NCBI GenBank assembly: GCA_905235855.1
Contig: CAJONE010000004.1
Span: 48,700-112,699 of the forward strand
From: an uncultured Bacteroidales bacterium
GTDB lineage: Bacteria; Bacteroidota; Bacteroidia; Bacteroidales; P3
Direction: 5' to 3'
DNA length: 64,000 nucleotides
The notes below the pieces were generated by a model. That model saw only the letters and a list, made by a program, of their open reading frames with translations, made no database searches and was not told the origin of the DNA. Each line of letters starts with the position of its first letter. Position 1 is the first letter of the stretch. This document shows, piece after piece, positions 42,915 through 51,468 of this stretch. The position numbers and the translations under genes were made by a program.

Positions 42915-43517
42915 CTAAAGCCGCTGCATAGCCAGCTTGATCATCTGCTCTACCGAGAGCGAGTTGTCGATATCGCGCAGCACCTTTTCGACCGCCGGCT
43001 TTGGGAAACCGAGCATTACAAGTGCGGCCTGGGCATCAGTCTTGTTCGGCTGGCCTGCGGCTGTTGGCTGTGGTTCTCCGGCTGCTGAATGCTGATTGGC
43101 AACCGCCGACAGCTGGCTGCCGACAACTTTGTCCTTCAGTTCGAGTATGATTCGCTGCGCAGTCTTTGCCCCTATGCCTTTGACACCCTGCACCACCTTG
43201 GTGTTCTGTGTTGAAATGGCTGCGGCCAGTTCTGAGACGGTAAGCGACGAGAGCATTATGCGGGCGGTGGCGGCTCCGACACCGTTGACCGAAAGCAACA
43301 GACGGAACATCTCACGTTCTTCGTCCGTGAAAAATCCGTAAAGCAGATGGGCATCCTCACGTATGACTTCATGCACCCAGAGTTTTGCTTCAGCCAGCCC
43401 TTTCACAGATGCGTAAGTGTTAAGGGTCACTTCAAGCATGTAACCAATGCCTCCACAGTCTATGACCACCTGTGTGGCAGTGGATGTCGCAATTCTGCCC
43501 GAAATATAATCGTACAT
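42915..43517 (-). CDS. ruvA: Holliday junction branch migration protein RuvA
   Basis: MYDYISGRIATSTATQVVIDCGGIGYMLEV...LLSVNGVGAATARIMLSSL...GVKGIGAKTAQRIILELKDKV; C-terminal UBA-like domain. Start at ATG 43517, excluding a repeat-derived extension. Confidence 0.93.
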   Translation of the reverse strand: MYDYISGRIATSTATQVVIDCGGIGYMLEVTLNTYASVKGLAEAKLWVHEVIREDAHLLYGFFTDEEREMFRLLLSVNGVGAATARIMLSSLTVSELAAAISTQNTKVVQGVKGIGAKTAQRIILELKDKVVGSQLSAVANQHSAAGEPQPTAAGQPNKTDAQAALVMLGFPKPAVEKVLRDIDNSLSVEQMIKLAMQRL

Positions 43518-43566
43518 AGTGATTGGTGATGTGTGATTGGTAATTAGTGATGTGTGATTGATGATA
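43517..43566. repeat. Dispersed short repeat family A copy upstream of ruvA
   Basis: AGTGATTGGTGATGTGTGATTGGTAATTAGTGATGTGTGATTGATGAT. Confidence 0.7.
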
Positions 43567-43579
43567 TCAAAATTCATTA

Positions 43580-44956
43580 TCATTTGTCAGAGTCTGAGCC
43601 CGCAGGCGACCACCCCCTCCCCTCTGCGGGCGAGCCTGCTTTCAGGCGGTAGTCGTGTTCATCGGGGTTCTCAAACAACGGATTTTCATCGATACAGTCA
43701 GACAACTCAACATTGCTGAGGCGCGACAGCCCCTTCAGCACACAATTCGAGAACGACACATCGAATGCCGTTGACGGATTTCGGTCGACCAGCACCTCAC
43801 TGTCCGAATAGTTTCCGTAAACTATGCAATTGTCGAACATCACAGGACCGAGTTGGCGCAATACAGACTGGCCATCAGAACTCTGATACCAGTTGTTCAG
43901 GACGAGCGCGGGCATTTTGCGGGCTGCGTATCGCCAATAGTCGACTATGGTGGAATTTGATACCGTAGCCCTGCCGCCGTATTGCAAGGCTACCGAGGTT
44001 GTACCACAGTCGGCCACCAACACGTTGTCGGCCTCCAGCCAGGCACCCTGAGCCACAATGCCAGCCGTAGCCTGATGCATAATGACAGTGTTCGAAAGTC
44101 GCAAGGTAGGGTTTTCGTTCACGTTGGTGTCGATAATTATACCTATCGTGCCGTTTTCGATTTTTGCGTGGTCTATCACGTTGTCTTTGCTTCCGGCACT
44201 GAGCCAAACGGCATTCCACTGGCCTGGGAGTCCACGATACCATTCGTCCTGCCGTATCGATGTGAAGAGCACTGGCTGTTCTTCGCTACCAAGAACTTTC
44301 AGCGTGCCGCAATTATAAACCCACAGCATCGCGTCGGGAGCAAAATAGAGCTCGTCGCCCGGCAGAAGGGTAAGCATTGTGGCCGAGTCGACCACTGCCT
44401 GCCCTATTATGACGTGAGGGAGCTGGTGGTTCCAGTTGTCGCAGTCGATAACCGAATAGCTCTGCCCCGACTTGGGGTTATGGTATACGGCATTCCTGCC
44501 ATAGGCCGTAAGAACTATTGAACGACGGGCAACTCCGCCCGTGTGTTCGTACTGCAGGTCGATGAAATCTTCGACAAGGAAAGGTTCGACTGCCGAATTG
44601 GGATTGACATTGACTCTCACGAATATGAAGCAACTGTCGCCTGCCGCAATTTCAAGTCCGCGCACCACCATCGAAGTGTCGCCGTCGATGTTGGCTCTGA
44701 AACGGCTTGTTTGGCCACCTCGGATGCCGACCGCAGAGAAGCGTATGGCGTATTTGCCACAGTTATAGACCTTCACCTGGCGCGTCGTCGAGCCCATAGT
44801 GGTGAAGACGGTGTCGAATGCGAGTGTATCGGTCGAAAAAGACAGTTTTATGTCACTGTCGGCCAACAGCTCGTTTTCCCTCACACACGACATACCGCCC
44901 ATAAATATCAGGGTAACGGCGAAAAAAAAGAATATGGCAAACAAAAGGCGTTTCAT
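43580..44956 (-). CDS. Lipoprotein with right-handed parallel beta-helix-like repeats
   Basis: 458 aa, lipobox MGGMSC, alternating beta segments (NVIDHAKIENGTIGIIID, TLRLSNTVIMHQATAGIVAQGAWLEADNVLVADC). Confidence 0.65.
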   Translation of the reverse strand: MKRLLFAIFFFFAVTLIFMGGMSCVRENELLADSDIKLSFSTDTLAFDTVFTTMGSTTRQVKVYNCGKYAIRFSAVGIRGGQTSRFRANIDGDTSMVVRGLEIAAGDSCFIFVRVNVNPNSAVEPFLVEDFIDLQYEHTGGVARRSIVLTAYGRNAVYHNPKSGQSYSVIDCDNWNHQLPHVIIGQAVVDSATMLTLLPGDELYFAPDAMLWVYNCGTLKVLGSEEQPVLFTSIRQDEWYRGLPGQWNAVWLSAGSKDNVIDHAKIENGTIGIIIDTNVNENPTLRLSNTVIMHQATAGIVAQGAWLEADNVLVADCGTTSVALQYGGRATVSNSTIVDYWRYAARKMPALVLNNWYQSSDGQSVLRQLGPVMFDNCIVYGNYSDSEVLVDRNPSTAFDVSFSNCVLKGLSRLSNVELSDCIDENPLFENPDEHDYRLKAGSPAEGRGWSPAGSDSDK

Positions 44957-45062
44957 CAGGTTGCAATCATCCTCACATACAGAGAGAGATACAACAGAAT
45001 AACGTCAAAGGCACACTCTTATTATATACAAGGTTTTGATTTTGGCTGATATCGCTGACCGC

Positions 45063-46298
45063 TTATCTGGTGTACAGATCAAACATGCGGTTGAGGGCAC
45101 GTTGGCAGACAGGGCAGAAGTGGGCATAGTAGTTCATCATGCAGTTGGTTACAGGGCGGTATAGGCCTTTAGACTGATAGCCGGCGCCCTCGTATACGCC
45201 AAGTGGTCCGCAATCTCGTTTGTCGAGACCCTTCGCCGGCTCGGTCGGGACGGGTGTACCCTCGGGCAACATATCTTTCCACTTGCTGTCGAAGTCTTTC
45301 AACGATGTGATATTGGGCTCAACAGGTTCGAACTCGCCCTTGTATATCTCCGTGTAACTGAGATTCTCGTCCACATACTCGTCGGCCAGGCCGCCGATTG
45401 AGTGACCAAGCTCGTGAGGGGTAACCATGTCGCTCATCCTATTGGTCGAACTGACGGCGTAGAAATTGTATATGCCGCCGCCACCGTATTTGTCGTTATT
45501 GACGATGATAAGTATATGGTCGAACGGAACACCATCGAGCAGGTCGTGAAGTTTGAAGAGATTGTCGGTCATCAGGTAGCGGTCGGCACCCAAAGTGCCA
45601 TAATGTGCACCCGCATCGCCGGCAATGCCCCAGATGTTAAAGTCGTCGGCACGGCTGGCAAACGGTTCCTCCGAGAGAATGATTTTCTTGAAACGCTCGA
45701 AGTCTTTCCTCAACTTGGAAGGGTCTTCATTGTCATACCCTTGGGCTACTATAGCAATGTCCACCTTCCAGTTCGAAGCTCCTCTATAGTGCAGTTTTCT
45801 GCCTTTGTGTGCTTTCAGCTTGTGCATTTTGTTCTGCGTCGGGTCGAAATGGAAGACTCCGGTGGTGCGGAACTCCTGGTCGTCACCCCTGTTTTCCATA
45901 ATTATATCAACCGCTTTTTTCGGCATCGGAAGCTGTACAACCTCCTCGTAGGTAACCATCTTGGTTTTGCCATCGTCGGTGCCGCAGTACTCGCTGAAAA
46001 GACTACCGTAGGTACGGCTATATATTATGCGACCACTCTCGCGGTCTTTGACAACTACACGGTAATCACCGTTGTTTATCGGATCTATAAGTTGAGTGAG
46101 CGAACCAGCCCAAAGCCCCGTCTTTGCCACATATCGTGCGAGGCGAACCGACTGCATCTGAGCGTTCCCCACCCGATAATAGTCGACTCGAAGCGTGCGG
46201 TTTTTGAACCACTTCGAAAAATCCGACTCCTGCGCGCAGGCAACACCCGCAAAACACAGCACGAGAAGTGTTACAACGATTTTTTTGCACGTAAACAT
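45063..46298 (-). CDS. M64 family metallopeptidase (IgA-peptidase-like)
   Basis: 411 aa, signal peptide, VAQGYDNEDPSKLRKDFERFKKIILSEEPF, zinc motif HELGHSIGGLADEYVD. Confidence 0.9.
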   Translation of the reverse strand: MFTCKKIVVTLLVLCFAGVACAQESDFSKWFKNRTLRVDYYRVGNAQMQSVRLARYVAKTGLWAGSLTQLIDPINNGDYRVVVKDRESGRIIYSRTYGSLFSEYCGTDDGKTKMVTYEEVVQLPMPKKAVDIIMENRGDDQEFRTTGVFHFDPTQNKMHKLKAHKGRKLHYRGASNWKVDIAIVAQGYDNEDPSKLRKDFERFKKIILSEEPFASRADDFNIWGIAGDAGAHYGTLGADRYLMTDNLFKLHDLLDGVPFDHILIIVNNDKYGGGGIYNFYAVSSTNRMSDMVTPHELGHSIGGLADEYVDENLSYTEIYKGEFEPVEPNITSLKDFDSKWKDMLPEGTPVPTEPAKGLDKRDCGPLGVYEGAGYQSKGLYRPVTNCMMNYYAHFCPVCQRALNRMFDLYTR

Positions 46299-46422
46299 AC
46301 CACTCTTTTTTGAATGTTAAACCTGTTTGCAAAATTACATTTATTTTCTCTCGACAAAAACCATATCTCTGTTATAAGTTGAACGGCGCAGTGTTAATAT
46401 GTTGCGTTTGCTTTATTTTTAG

Positions 46423-46430
46423 TACTTTTG
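46423..46430 (+). promoter_or_regulatory. TACTTTTG -7 element upstream of the Sua5/YciO gene
   Basis: Matches TAnnTTTG; TTG at 46402-46404 gives plausible -33 spacing. Confidence 0.4.
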
Positions 46431-46464
46431 CTTTCGATTTCGATCTTTCAACTGTTCATCAGTT

Positions 46465-47085
46465 ATGCTTATAAAGATATACGAAGAGAACCCCAATGTG
46501 CGCGAAGTGAGGCGCGTGGCCGACTGCTTACGCGAGGGCGGCATTGCCGTTCTGCCAACCGATTCGCTCTATGCATTTGTGTGCAGCATGCGACACAAGC
46601 AAAGCGTCGAGAAACTTGCTCGCCACAAGGGATTCACTCTGAAACAGGCAAAATTTTCCCTGCTGTGTGCTGACATATCGCAACTTTCAGAGTATGTGAG
46701 GCCTCTCGACAAGGAAACGTTCGCACTCCTAAAGCGCTCCCTGCCGGGTGCCTCTACCTTTATTTTGGACGCCAACAACAACGTAGGACGCAACTACCAG
46801 AATGCCAACAAGACAATCGGTATGCGTGTACCCGCAAATGCAATTTGCCACGCAATCATAGAAGAAATGGGCGAACCACTTATAGGCACCTCCGTAAGGA
46901 TCGCCGATGCCGACTACGACGAGGAATACCTCACCGACCCCGAACTTATACACGAAATGTTTGCCGACCTTGCCGACATCGTCGTCGACGGCGGCTTCGG
47001 CGACACCGTCCCGTCGACAGTCGTCAACTGTTCAGGGGGCAACATGGAAATAATCAGGCAAGGCAAGGGTGAATTGAACTTATAA
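46465..47085 (+). CDS. L-threonylcarbamoyladenylate synthase family protein (Sua5/YciO/YrdC)
   Basis: 206 aa; LREGGIAVLPTDSLYAFVC, RHKGFTLKQAKFSLLC, LPGASTFILDAN, GMRVPANAICHAIIEEMGEPLIGTSV. Confidence 0.9.
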   Translation: MLIKIYEENPNVREVRRVADCLREGGIAVLPTDSLYAFVCSMRHKQSVEKLARHKGFTLKQAKFSLLCADISQLSEYVRPLDKETFALLKRSLPGASTFILDANNNVGRNYQNANKTIGMRVPANAICHAIIEEMGEPLIGTSVRIADADYDEEYLTDPELIHEMFADLADIVVDGGFGDTVPSTVVNCSGGNMEIIRQGKGELNL

Positions 47086-47116
47086 TATAGGCGGCAGTTA
47101 GCCAACCGATAAACCC

Positions 47117-47569
47117 ATGAAAATATTTATAGGAAACACCAAACACCGGGGGTGGCGAGGAATTGCCGCACAGTCAGTGGTGCTAACATTGGCTGTGATG
47201 ATTGCGACGTATATAATGCCCGGGGTCGAAATCATCAATATGTGGGCAGCTTTGCTTACGGGTATTGTTATCGCATTGCTCAACCGTTTCGTGCGGCCTG
47301 TGCTTGTTTTCCTGACGCTGCCGTTCACAGCACTGACATTCGGCCTTTTCCTTCTATTCATCAACGCTGTCATAGTTCTGCTGGCCGACGCAATTGTGAG
47401 CGGGTTTTACGTCGATGGCTTTGTGACAGCTCTTTTGTTCGGTTTGCTTCTCACCTTGCTCAACTTTCTGCTCGATCTGCCAAACCGCATCAAGACTCAA
47501 TCCGACAACTCCGACTATTCTGATTATTCAAATTACTCCGACAAATCCGACAATCAAAATACCTTATAG
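47117..47569 (+). CDS. Phage holin family-like (PF04020-type) small membrane protein
   Basis: Four TM segments, ALLNRFVRPVLVFLTLPFTALTFGLFLLFINAVIVLLADAIVSGF; repeat-derived Asp/Ser/Tyr-rich C-terminal tail. Confidence 0.8.
   Translation: MKIFIGNTKHRGWRGIAAQSVVLTLAVMIATYIMPGVEIINMWAALLTGIVIALLNRFVRPVLVFLTLPFTALTFGLFLLFINAVIVLLADAIVSGFYVDGFVTALLFGLLLTLLNFLLDLPNRIKTQSDNSDYSDYSNYSDKSDNQNTL
47498..47560. repeat. Dispersed short repeat family C (TCCGACTATTCTGATTATTCA-type)
   Basis: TCCGACAACTCCGACTATTCTGATTATTCAAATTACTCCGACAAATCCGACAATCA; related copy at 59340-59380 (CCAATTATTCAGATTATTCAGACCTCTCCGATCACTCA). Confidence 0.65.
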
Positions 47570-47572
47570 CAA

Positions 47573-48445
47573 ATGATTACCATAACTACAATTGCGGAAC
47601 TCGACTCCGCTATCAACGAAACCAAAAAGAACAACAAAAGCATCGGCCTCGTGCCCACGATGGGTGCTCTGCACGAGGGACACCTGTCACTCGTCAACCG
47701 TGCACGAAAAGAGAACGACGTTGTGGTGGTGAGTGTCTTTGTGAACCCCATACAGTTTAACAACAAGGAGGATCTTGAGAAATATCCCCGCACATTAGAA
47801 AAAGACTTGGCAATGCTCGAGGCTGCCGGGACAGACATAGCCTTTACACCCTCGGTCGAAGAAATGTATCCCGAACCCGTCACCACGGTCTACCATTTTG
47901 GGGCGATAGAGCAAGTGATGGAGGGTCCGCGGCGTCCGGGACATTTCTCGGGCGTGGCGGTGGTGGTAAGGCGGCTGTTCGAACTCACAAAGCCTGACCG
48001 CTCTTATTTTGGCGAAAAAGACTTCCAGCAGATAGCCGTCATCCGCGAACTGCTTCGCCAAATGAACTCTAATATCGAGATGGTACCGTGTCCCATCGTG
48101 CGTGCCAACGACGGCCTGGCACTGAGCAGCCGCAACATGCGTCTCTCTCCCGAAGCTCGCAATATAGCCCCCGCTATTTACGCCACGCTTATGCAGGCCG
48201 TCGAAATGTCGCAATATGAGGATGTCGACGACCTGAAGCTATGGGTACTCGACACCCTCGCCTCTTTCCATGAAGTTAACAGCCTGCCGGAGGGTCTGCG
48301 TTTTGAACCCGAATACTTCGAAATCGTCGACGACACGACGCTGCAACCAATCGACAACTGGGACGAGGCATCCGGCTCGGTGGGGTGCATAGCCGTATGG
48401 CTCGACGGGGTACGCCTTATCGATATGGTGCGTTTCAGAGGCTGA
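47573..48445 (+). CDS. panC: Pantothenate synthetase
   Basis: 290 aa; GLVPTMGALHEGHLSLV, FVNPIQFNNKEDLEKYPRT, YFGEKDFQQIAVIREL, GLALSSRNMRLS. Confidence 0.95.
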   Translation: MITITTIAELDSAINETKKNNKSIGLVPTMGALHEGHLSLVNRARKENDVVVVSVFVNPIQFNNKEDLEKYPRTLEKDLAMLEAAGTDIAFTPSVEEMYPEPVTTVYHFGAIEQVMEGPRRPGHFSGVAVVVRRLFELTKPDRSYFGEKDFQQIAVIRELLRQMNSNIEMVPCPIVRANDGLALSSRNMRLSPEARNIAPAIYATLMQAVEMSQYEDVDDLKLWVLDTLASFHEVNSLPEGLRFEPEYFEIVDDTTLQPIDNWDEASGSVGCIAVWLDGVRLIDMVRFRG

Positions 48446-48448
48446 CAC

Positions 48449-48623
48449 ATCCTCCATAGCATTATCTCAACAGAAGCCTACCCTCGCCTCTTGCCACCTG
48501 TATGATCACGGCGAGGGCAAGTTTGTGTTGCCCGGCGGCTCGCTTGAACTGGGCATGTATCTCTACACACTCATTACCGACGACGAAATTATAGACACAA
48601 AGAAACTGATGCTGTCAAAATAA
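48449..48623 (+). pseudogene. Orphan C-terminal fragment of a T9SS/tail-fibre-type surface protein
   Basis: Short frame ends ...LYDHGEGKFVLPGGSLELGMYLYTLITDDEIIDTKKLMLSK*, a typical sorting-domain tail, with no N-terminal gene upstream. Confidence 0.6.
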
Positions 48624-48634
48624 AAATTGAGTTT

Positions 48635-49543
48635 ATGAAAAAATTATCTTTATCACAGCATTGTTTGCTTACATGTACACCCTGCGGACACAAGACCCTG
48701 AAACGGGACTATACAGGTCATATTTCGTTACAGACACCACGGTCTGGAAATGCTACGAGTCAGATACTGATGATGCTATGTGGGTTTATTATCAATTTAT
48801 TACGGGAGACACCATTGTGGATGATACATTAAATTTCAAAAAATCATATCGAGTCTTTGATTCTTATATCCACCAAAACGACGGTACCTGAGGCAACTGG
48901 GACGAAGAAAGCCTGCATGGTGTCGTTCGGGAGGACAGACACACAGGACGACTGTGGATAAAATTCAATAACTATTGGTCGCATGAGCCGTGGGACGGCT
49001 GGAAATAATTGCGGACCTGTCTCTTTCTGTCGGAGATCGTTTTGACCTATACAGAATAAGTGAAGTAACGGTGGATTTCTCTGGACACAAGATAATAAAA
49101 TTTGGAGGCAAAACTATTCTTGTGGAAGGTGTTGGTCCTTTCTTTTACTATATGCGTCCCCTGCCCTATACGCGCCTTATGTTTACATTACCTGTGTGTG
49201 GCATAATGATTCTTTATACTCCTCACAATCATGGTATGAAGAGTACCTATACAACCCCAATCGCGGATTTTACGTCGAAGGATGCAACCTAATGAAATTG
49301 ATGTGTACCATAGACATAGATATAGACCAAGGAATTGAATTAAAATTACACCCCAATCCATGCACTGAATATTTGTCTATTGAGTGCAAAGAACCGATTA
49401 CGATAATAGATTCCCGCGGACGTGAAGTAATAACGGTAAACACTGTCGATAAAATTATAGACACAAGAAATTTACAGAGGGGGTCTATTTTATCAGGATA
49501 GAACTTAAAAACCGAGCAATAACAAGAAAGTTTGTTAAATTAT
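48635..49543 (+). pseudogene. Degraded secreted protein with T9SS type A sorting domain
   Basis: Fragments in alternating frames: (M)KKIIFITALFAYMYTLRTQDPETG...HQNDGT*GNWDEESLHG; EIIADLSLSVGDRFDLYRISEV; WHNDSLYSSQSWYEEYLYNPNRG...LKLHPNPCTEYLSIECKEPITIIDSRGREV; GVYFIRIELKNRAITRKFVKL*. Confidence 0.75.
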
Positions 49544-49558
49544 AGGGAATCAAAAGCT

Positions 49559-49774
49559 ATGAAAGAACACAAATCAACCACCATATCGTGTATATCGGCA
49601 ATATCGTATATCGCATTTGTGTTTCTTGCATACAATGTCTCGTGGCAATCAAATCTAAGCGCTGATGGACACATCAGCAATGACGGGATTTTCTCGCCAC
49701 GGGGAGACTTGCGGATTCCGCTTGTCTTCGTGAATTATGGTGAGACGTTCGACTCCGAATATATCGAGAGCTGA
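49559..49774 (+). pseudogene. Truncated secreted-protein N-terminus
   Basis: MKEHKSTTISCISAISYIAFVFLAYN... then SNDGIFSPRGDLRIPLVFVNYGETFDSEYIES*; signal peptide and mature start, then stop with no downstream continuation recognised. Confidence 0.45.
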
Positions 49775-50189
49775 CCGTCAACGTCTCATTGGCCCAGTTG
49801 GACAATCAAGCCCAGCGGCAGGCTTGAGATAAGATGACCCATAAAGGTATATCCCACTGCACCTCTTTCGACAAAAACAATAATGTTTTTTAACTTTGCA
49901 AATCCATACCGCAGCCGACAACATCGGCTGTAGCACTCGCCGAATATTGATTTACACCAAGATGGAAATCCTCCCACAAAGGAGCGATGATTAAGAAGAG
50001 GACAAAAAGAATAGACTGCGCATGTTGATGTATGGAGACCTGCACGCCTGAATTGAAGTATATGACAATAGTAACTGTATATTCATTTATAAACCCTTAG
50101 CTAACAACAAAAGAAAATTATATTTATTGACAAAACGACGTAGCGTTTCGCCGTGATTGGTGTGCCCGGAATCTGCAAATTTCATTAAG

Positions 50190-50254
50190 CATACAACCAA
50201 CAACACTCGACGGAATGCTTGCGGCTGGCCGCAAGCTTATGTGTTGGTTGTATG
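50190..50254 (+). promoter_or_regulatory. Nested stem-loop in the leader of the HTH gene
   Basis: Outer perfect 13-bp stem CATACAACCAACA (50190-50202)/TGTTGGTTGTATG (50242-50254); inner perfect 9-bp stem GCTTGCGGC (50217-50225)/GCCGCAAGC (50228-50236). Confidence 0.7.
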
Positions 50255-50261
50255 GTATTGC

Positions 50262-50302
50262 AGAACCACGGGCACTGACATCCGAAGCTCGCGGTTTTTA
50301 TT
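50262..50302 (+). terminator. Terminator-like hairpin immediately upstream of the HTH start codon
   Basis: AACCACGGGC...GCTCGCGGTT stem (one mismatch, one G:U) followed by a T-run (TTTTTATTT), then ATG at 50309. Confidence 0.55.
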
Positions 50303-50308
50303 TGTGCC

Positions 50309-50593
50309 ATGCCAGCAAAGAAAGACGTACATATCGGCCAGGAGATAAAACGCGTTATGCGCGAACGCGGAATGAGCGTCACGCAGTTCGCCAGACTGAT
50401 TTGCTGCCACCGCAAAAACGTCTATGACATCTTTCGCCGCAAGTCCATCGACATCGATCACCTTATCCGCATCTCCGAGGTTCTCGACTACGACTTTATT
50501 CTCAACTGCTACTACGACCAATCCCTAACAGAACAGCGGTTTACGCTTATCCTTCGCAACGGCTCGGAACCCATCTTGGAAAGTCAAGAATAA
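50309..50593 (+). CDS. XRE/HTH-domain transcriptional regulator
   Basis: 94 aa; IGQEIKRVMRERGMSVTQFARLICCHRKNVYDIFRRKSIDIDHLIRISEVLDYDF helix-turn-helix. Confidence 0.82.
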   Translation: MPAKKDVHIGQEIKRVMRERGMSVTQFARLICCHRKNVYDIFRRKSIDIDHLIRISEVLDYDFILNCYYDQSLTEQRFTLILRNGSEPILESQE

Positions 50594-50594
50594 A

Positions 50595-50610
50595 GTGACA
50601 AAACTGTCAC
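50595..50610. promoter_or_regulatory. Operator-like inverted repeat
   Basis: GTGACA-AAAC-TGTCAC just after the HTH stop; TACCTTTG -7 element at 50655-50662 upstream of the next gene. Confidence 0.45.
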
Positions 50611-50732
50611 CATTTCTGTTACAGGCATACAGTATAACAACCAAAAAGAGTGAATACCTTTGCAAATCAAAAATCAATCAAAGGCAAACCGCCGAGGCCA
50701 CAGGAGGCGGAATAACTATTAAACTTTTTATT

Positions 50733-51392
50733 ATGGGTTGTATTTCAACTTTCTATGACGATCCCGTCTCATCAAGCACAAAAAAAGTATCTAAACCTGA
50801 GGAGATTAATGCACGGCACTATTTCGCACCTGTAGGCGGCTGCATCGGCAGATTCACAGCACACAAGGTGACCGATGAGGAGTATGATGCACTCGTCCGC
50901 GAAAAGGCGAACAAATATAACAGCATGCAACATGCACTCGACAAACTCGGCATCGACGAGTCTATGGTGAAAGAGGTTAAGCCTCTGTACCTCGAGGGTT
51001 TCTGCTTCGGCGACGGAATCGACGAAAACCGCGGCAAGGATCTTGTATGGAGAAGTTCTGAATACGAAGTGACCTGGATTTTCTGCGGCGACAACCAAAT
51101 CTATTTCTGGTCATGCCGTTTCAAGATGTTCGCCGACACCAAGAAGGAGGTTGCCGAGGAATACTTCTACAAAGACATCACCAATATCAACTCGTCGTCC
51201 GAATCGTCCGAAGGATATTATTGGAAAGGCAATTGCCTAAAAGGTCAGCATGTGCGTGCCGACCGCGTGACATCGACATTCTGCCTCAGTGCCATGGGCG
51301 ATAAGCGCTACTGCGCCATGACCACCAGCGACGAAGTGGAACGCGCCATCCAGGGCATCAAGTCAAAGCTGCGCGAAAAAAAGAACTCCTAA
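50733..51392 (+). CDS. Hypothetical cytosolic protein, possibly PH-like C-terminal half
   Basis: ATG 50733 MGCISTFYDD...; segment SEYEVTWIFCGDNQIYFWSCRFKMFADTKKEVAEEYFYKDITNI resembles bacterial PH-like strands. Weak family call. Confidence 0.5.
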   Translation: MGCISTFYDDPVSSSTKKVSKPEEINARHYFAPVGGCIGRFTAHKVTDEEYDALVREKANKYNSMQHALDKLGIDESMVKEVKPLYLEGFCFGDGIDENRGKDLVWRSSEYEVTWIFCGDNQIYFWSCRFKMFADTKKEVAEEYFYKDITNINSSSESSEGYYWKGNCLKGQHVRADRVTSTFCLSAMGDKRYCAMTTSDEVERAIQGIKSKLREKKNS

Positions 51393-51417
51393 TCTTTTGA
51401 AACAGAAATCCAATCAG

Positions 51418-51455
51418 ACAAACTCCTGTCTTCGCACAAGGCAGGAGTTTGTTTC
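51418..51455 (+). terminator. 15-bp stem terminator-like hairpin between two cluster genes
   Basis: ACAAACTCCTGTCTT (51418-51432) cgcac AAGGCAGGAGTTTGT (51438-51452) followed by TT. Confidence 0.65.
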
Positions 51456-51468
51456 AGATGAAGAGTAT

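Noticed and set aside
45402-46313. 303-aa plus-strand ORF
   Set aside because: Antisense to the M64 peptidase, which has signal peptide and zinc motif.
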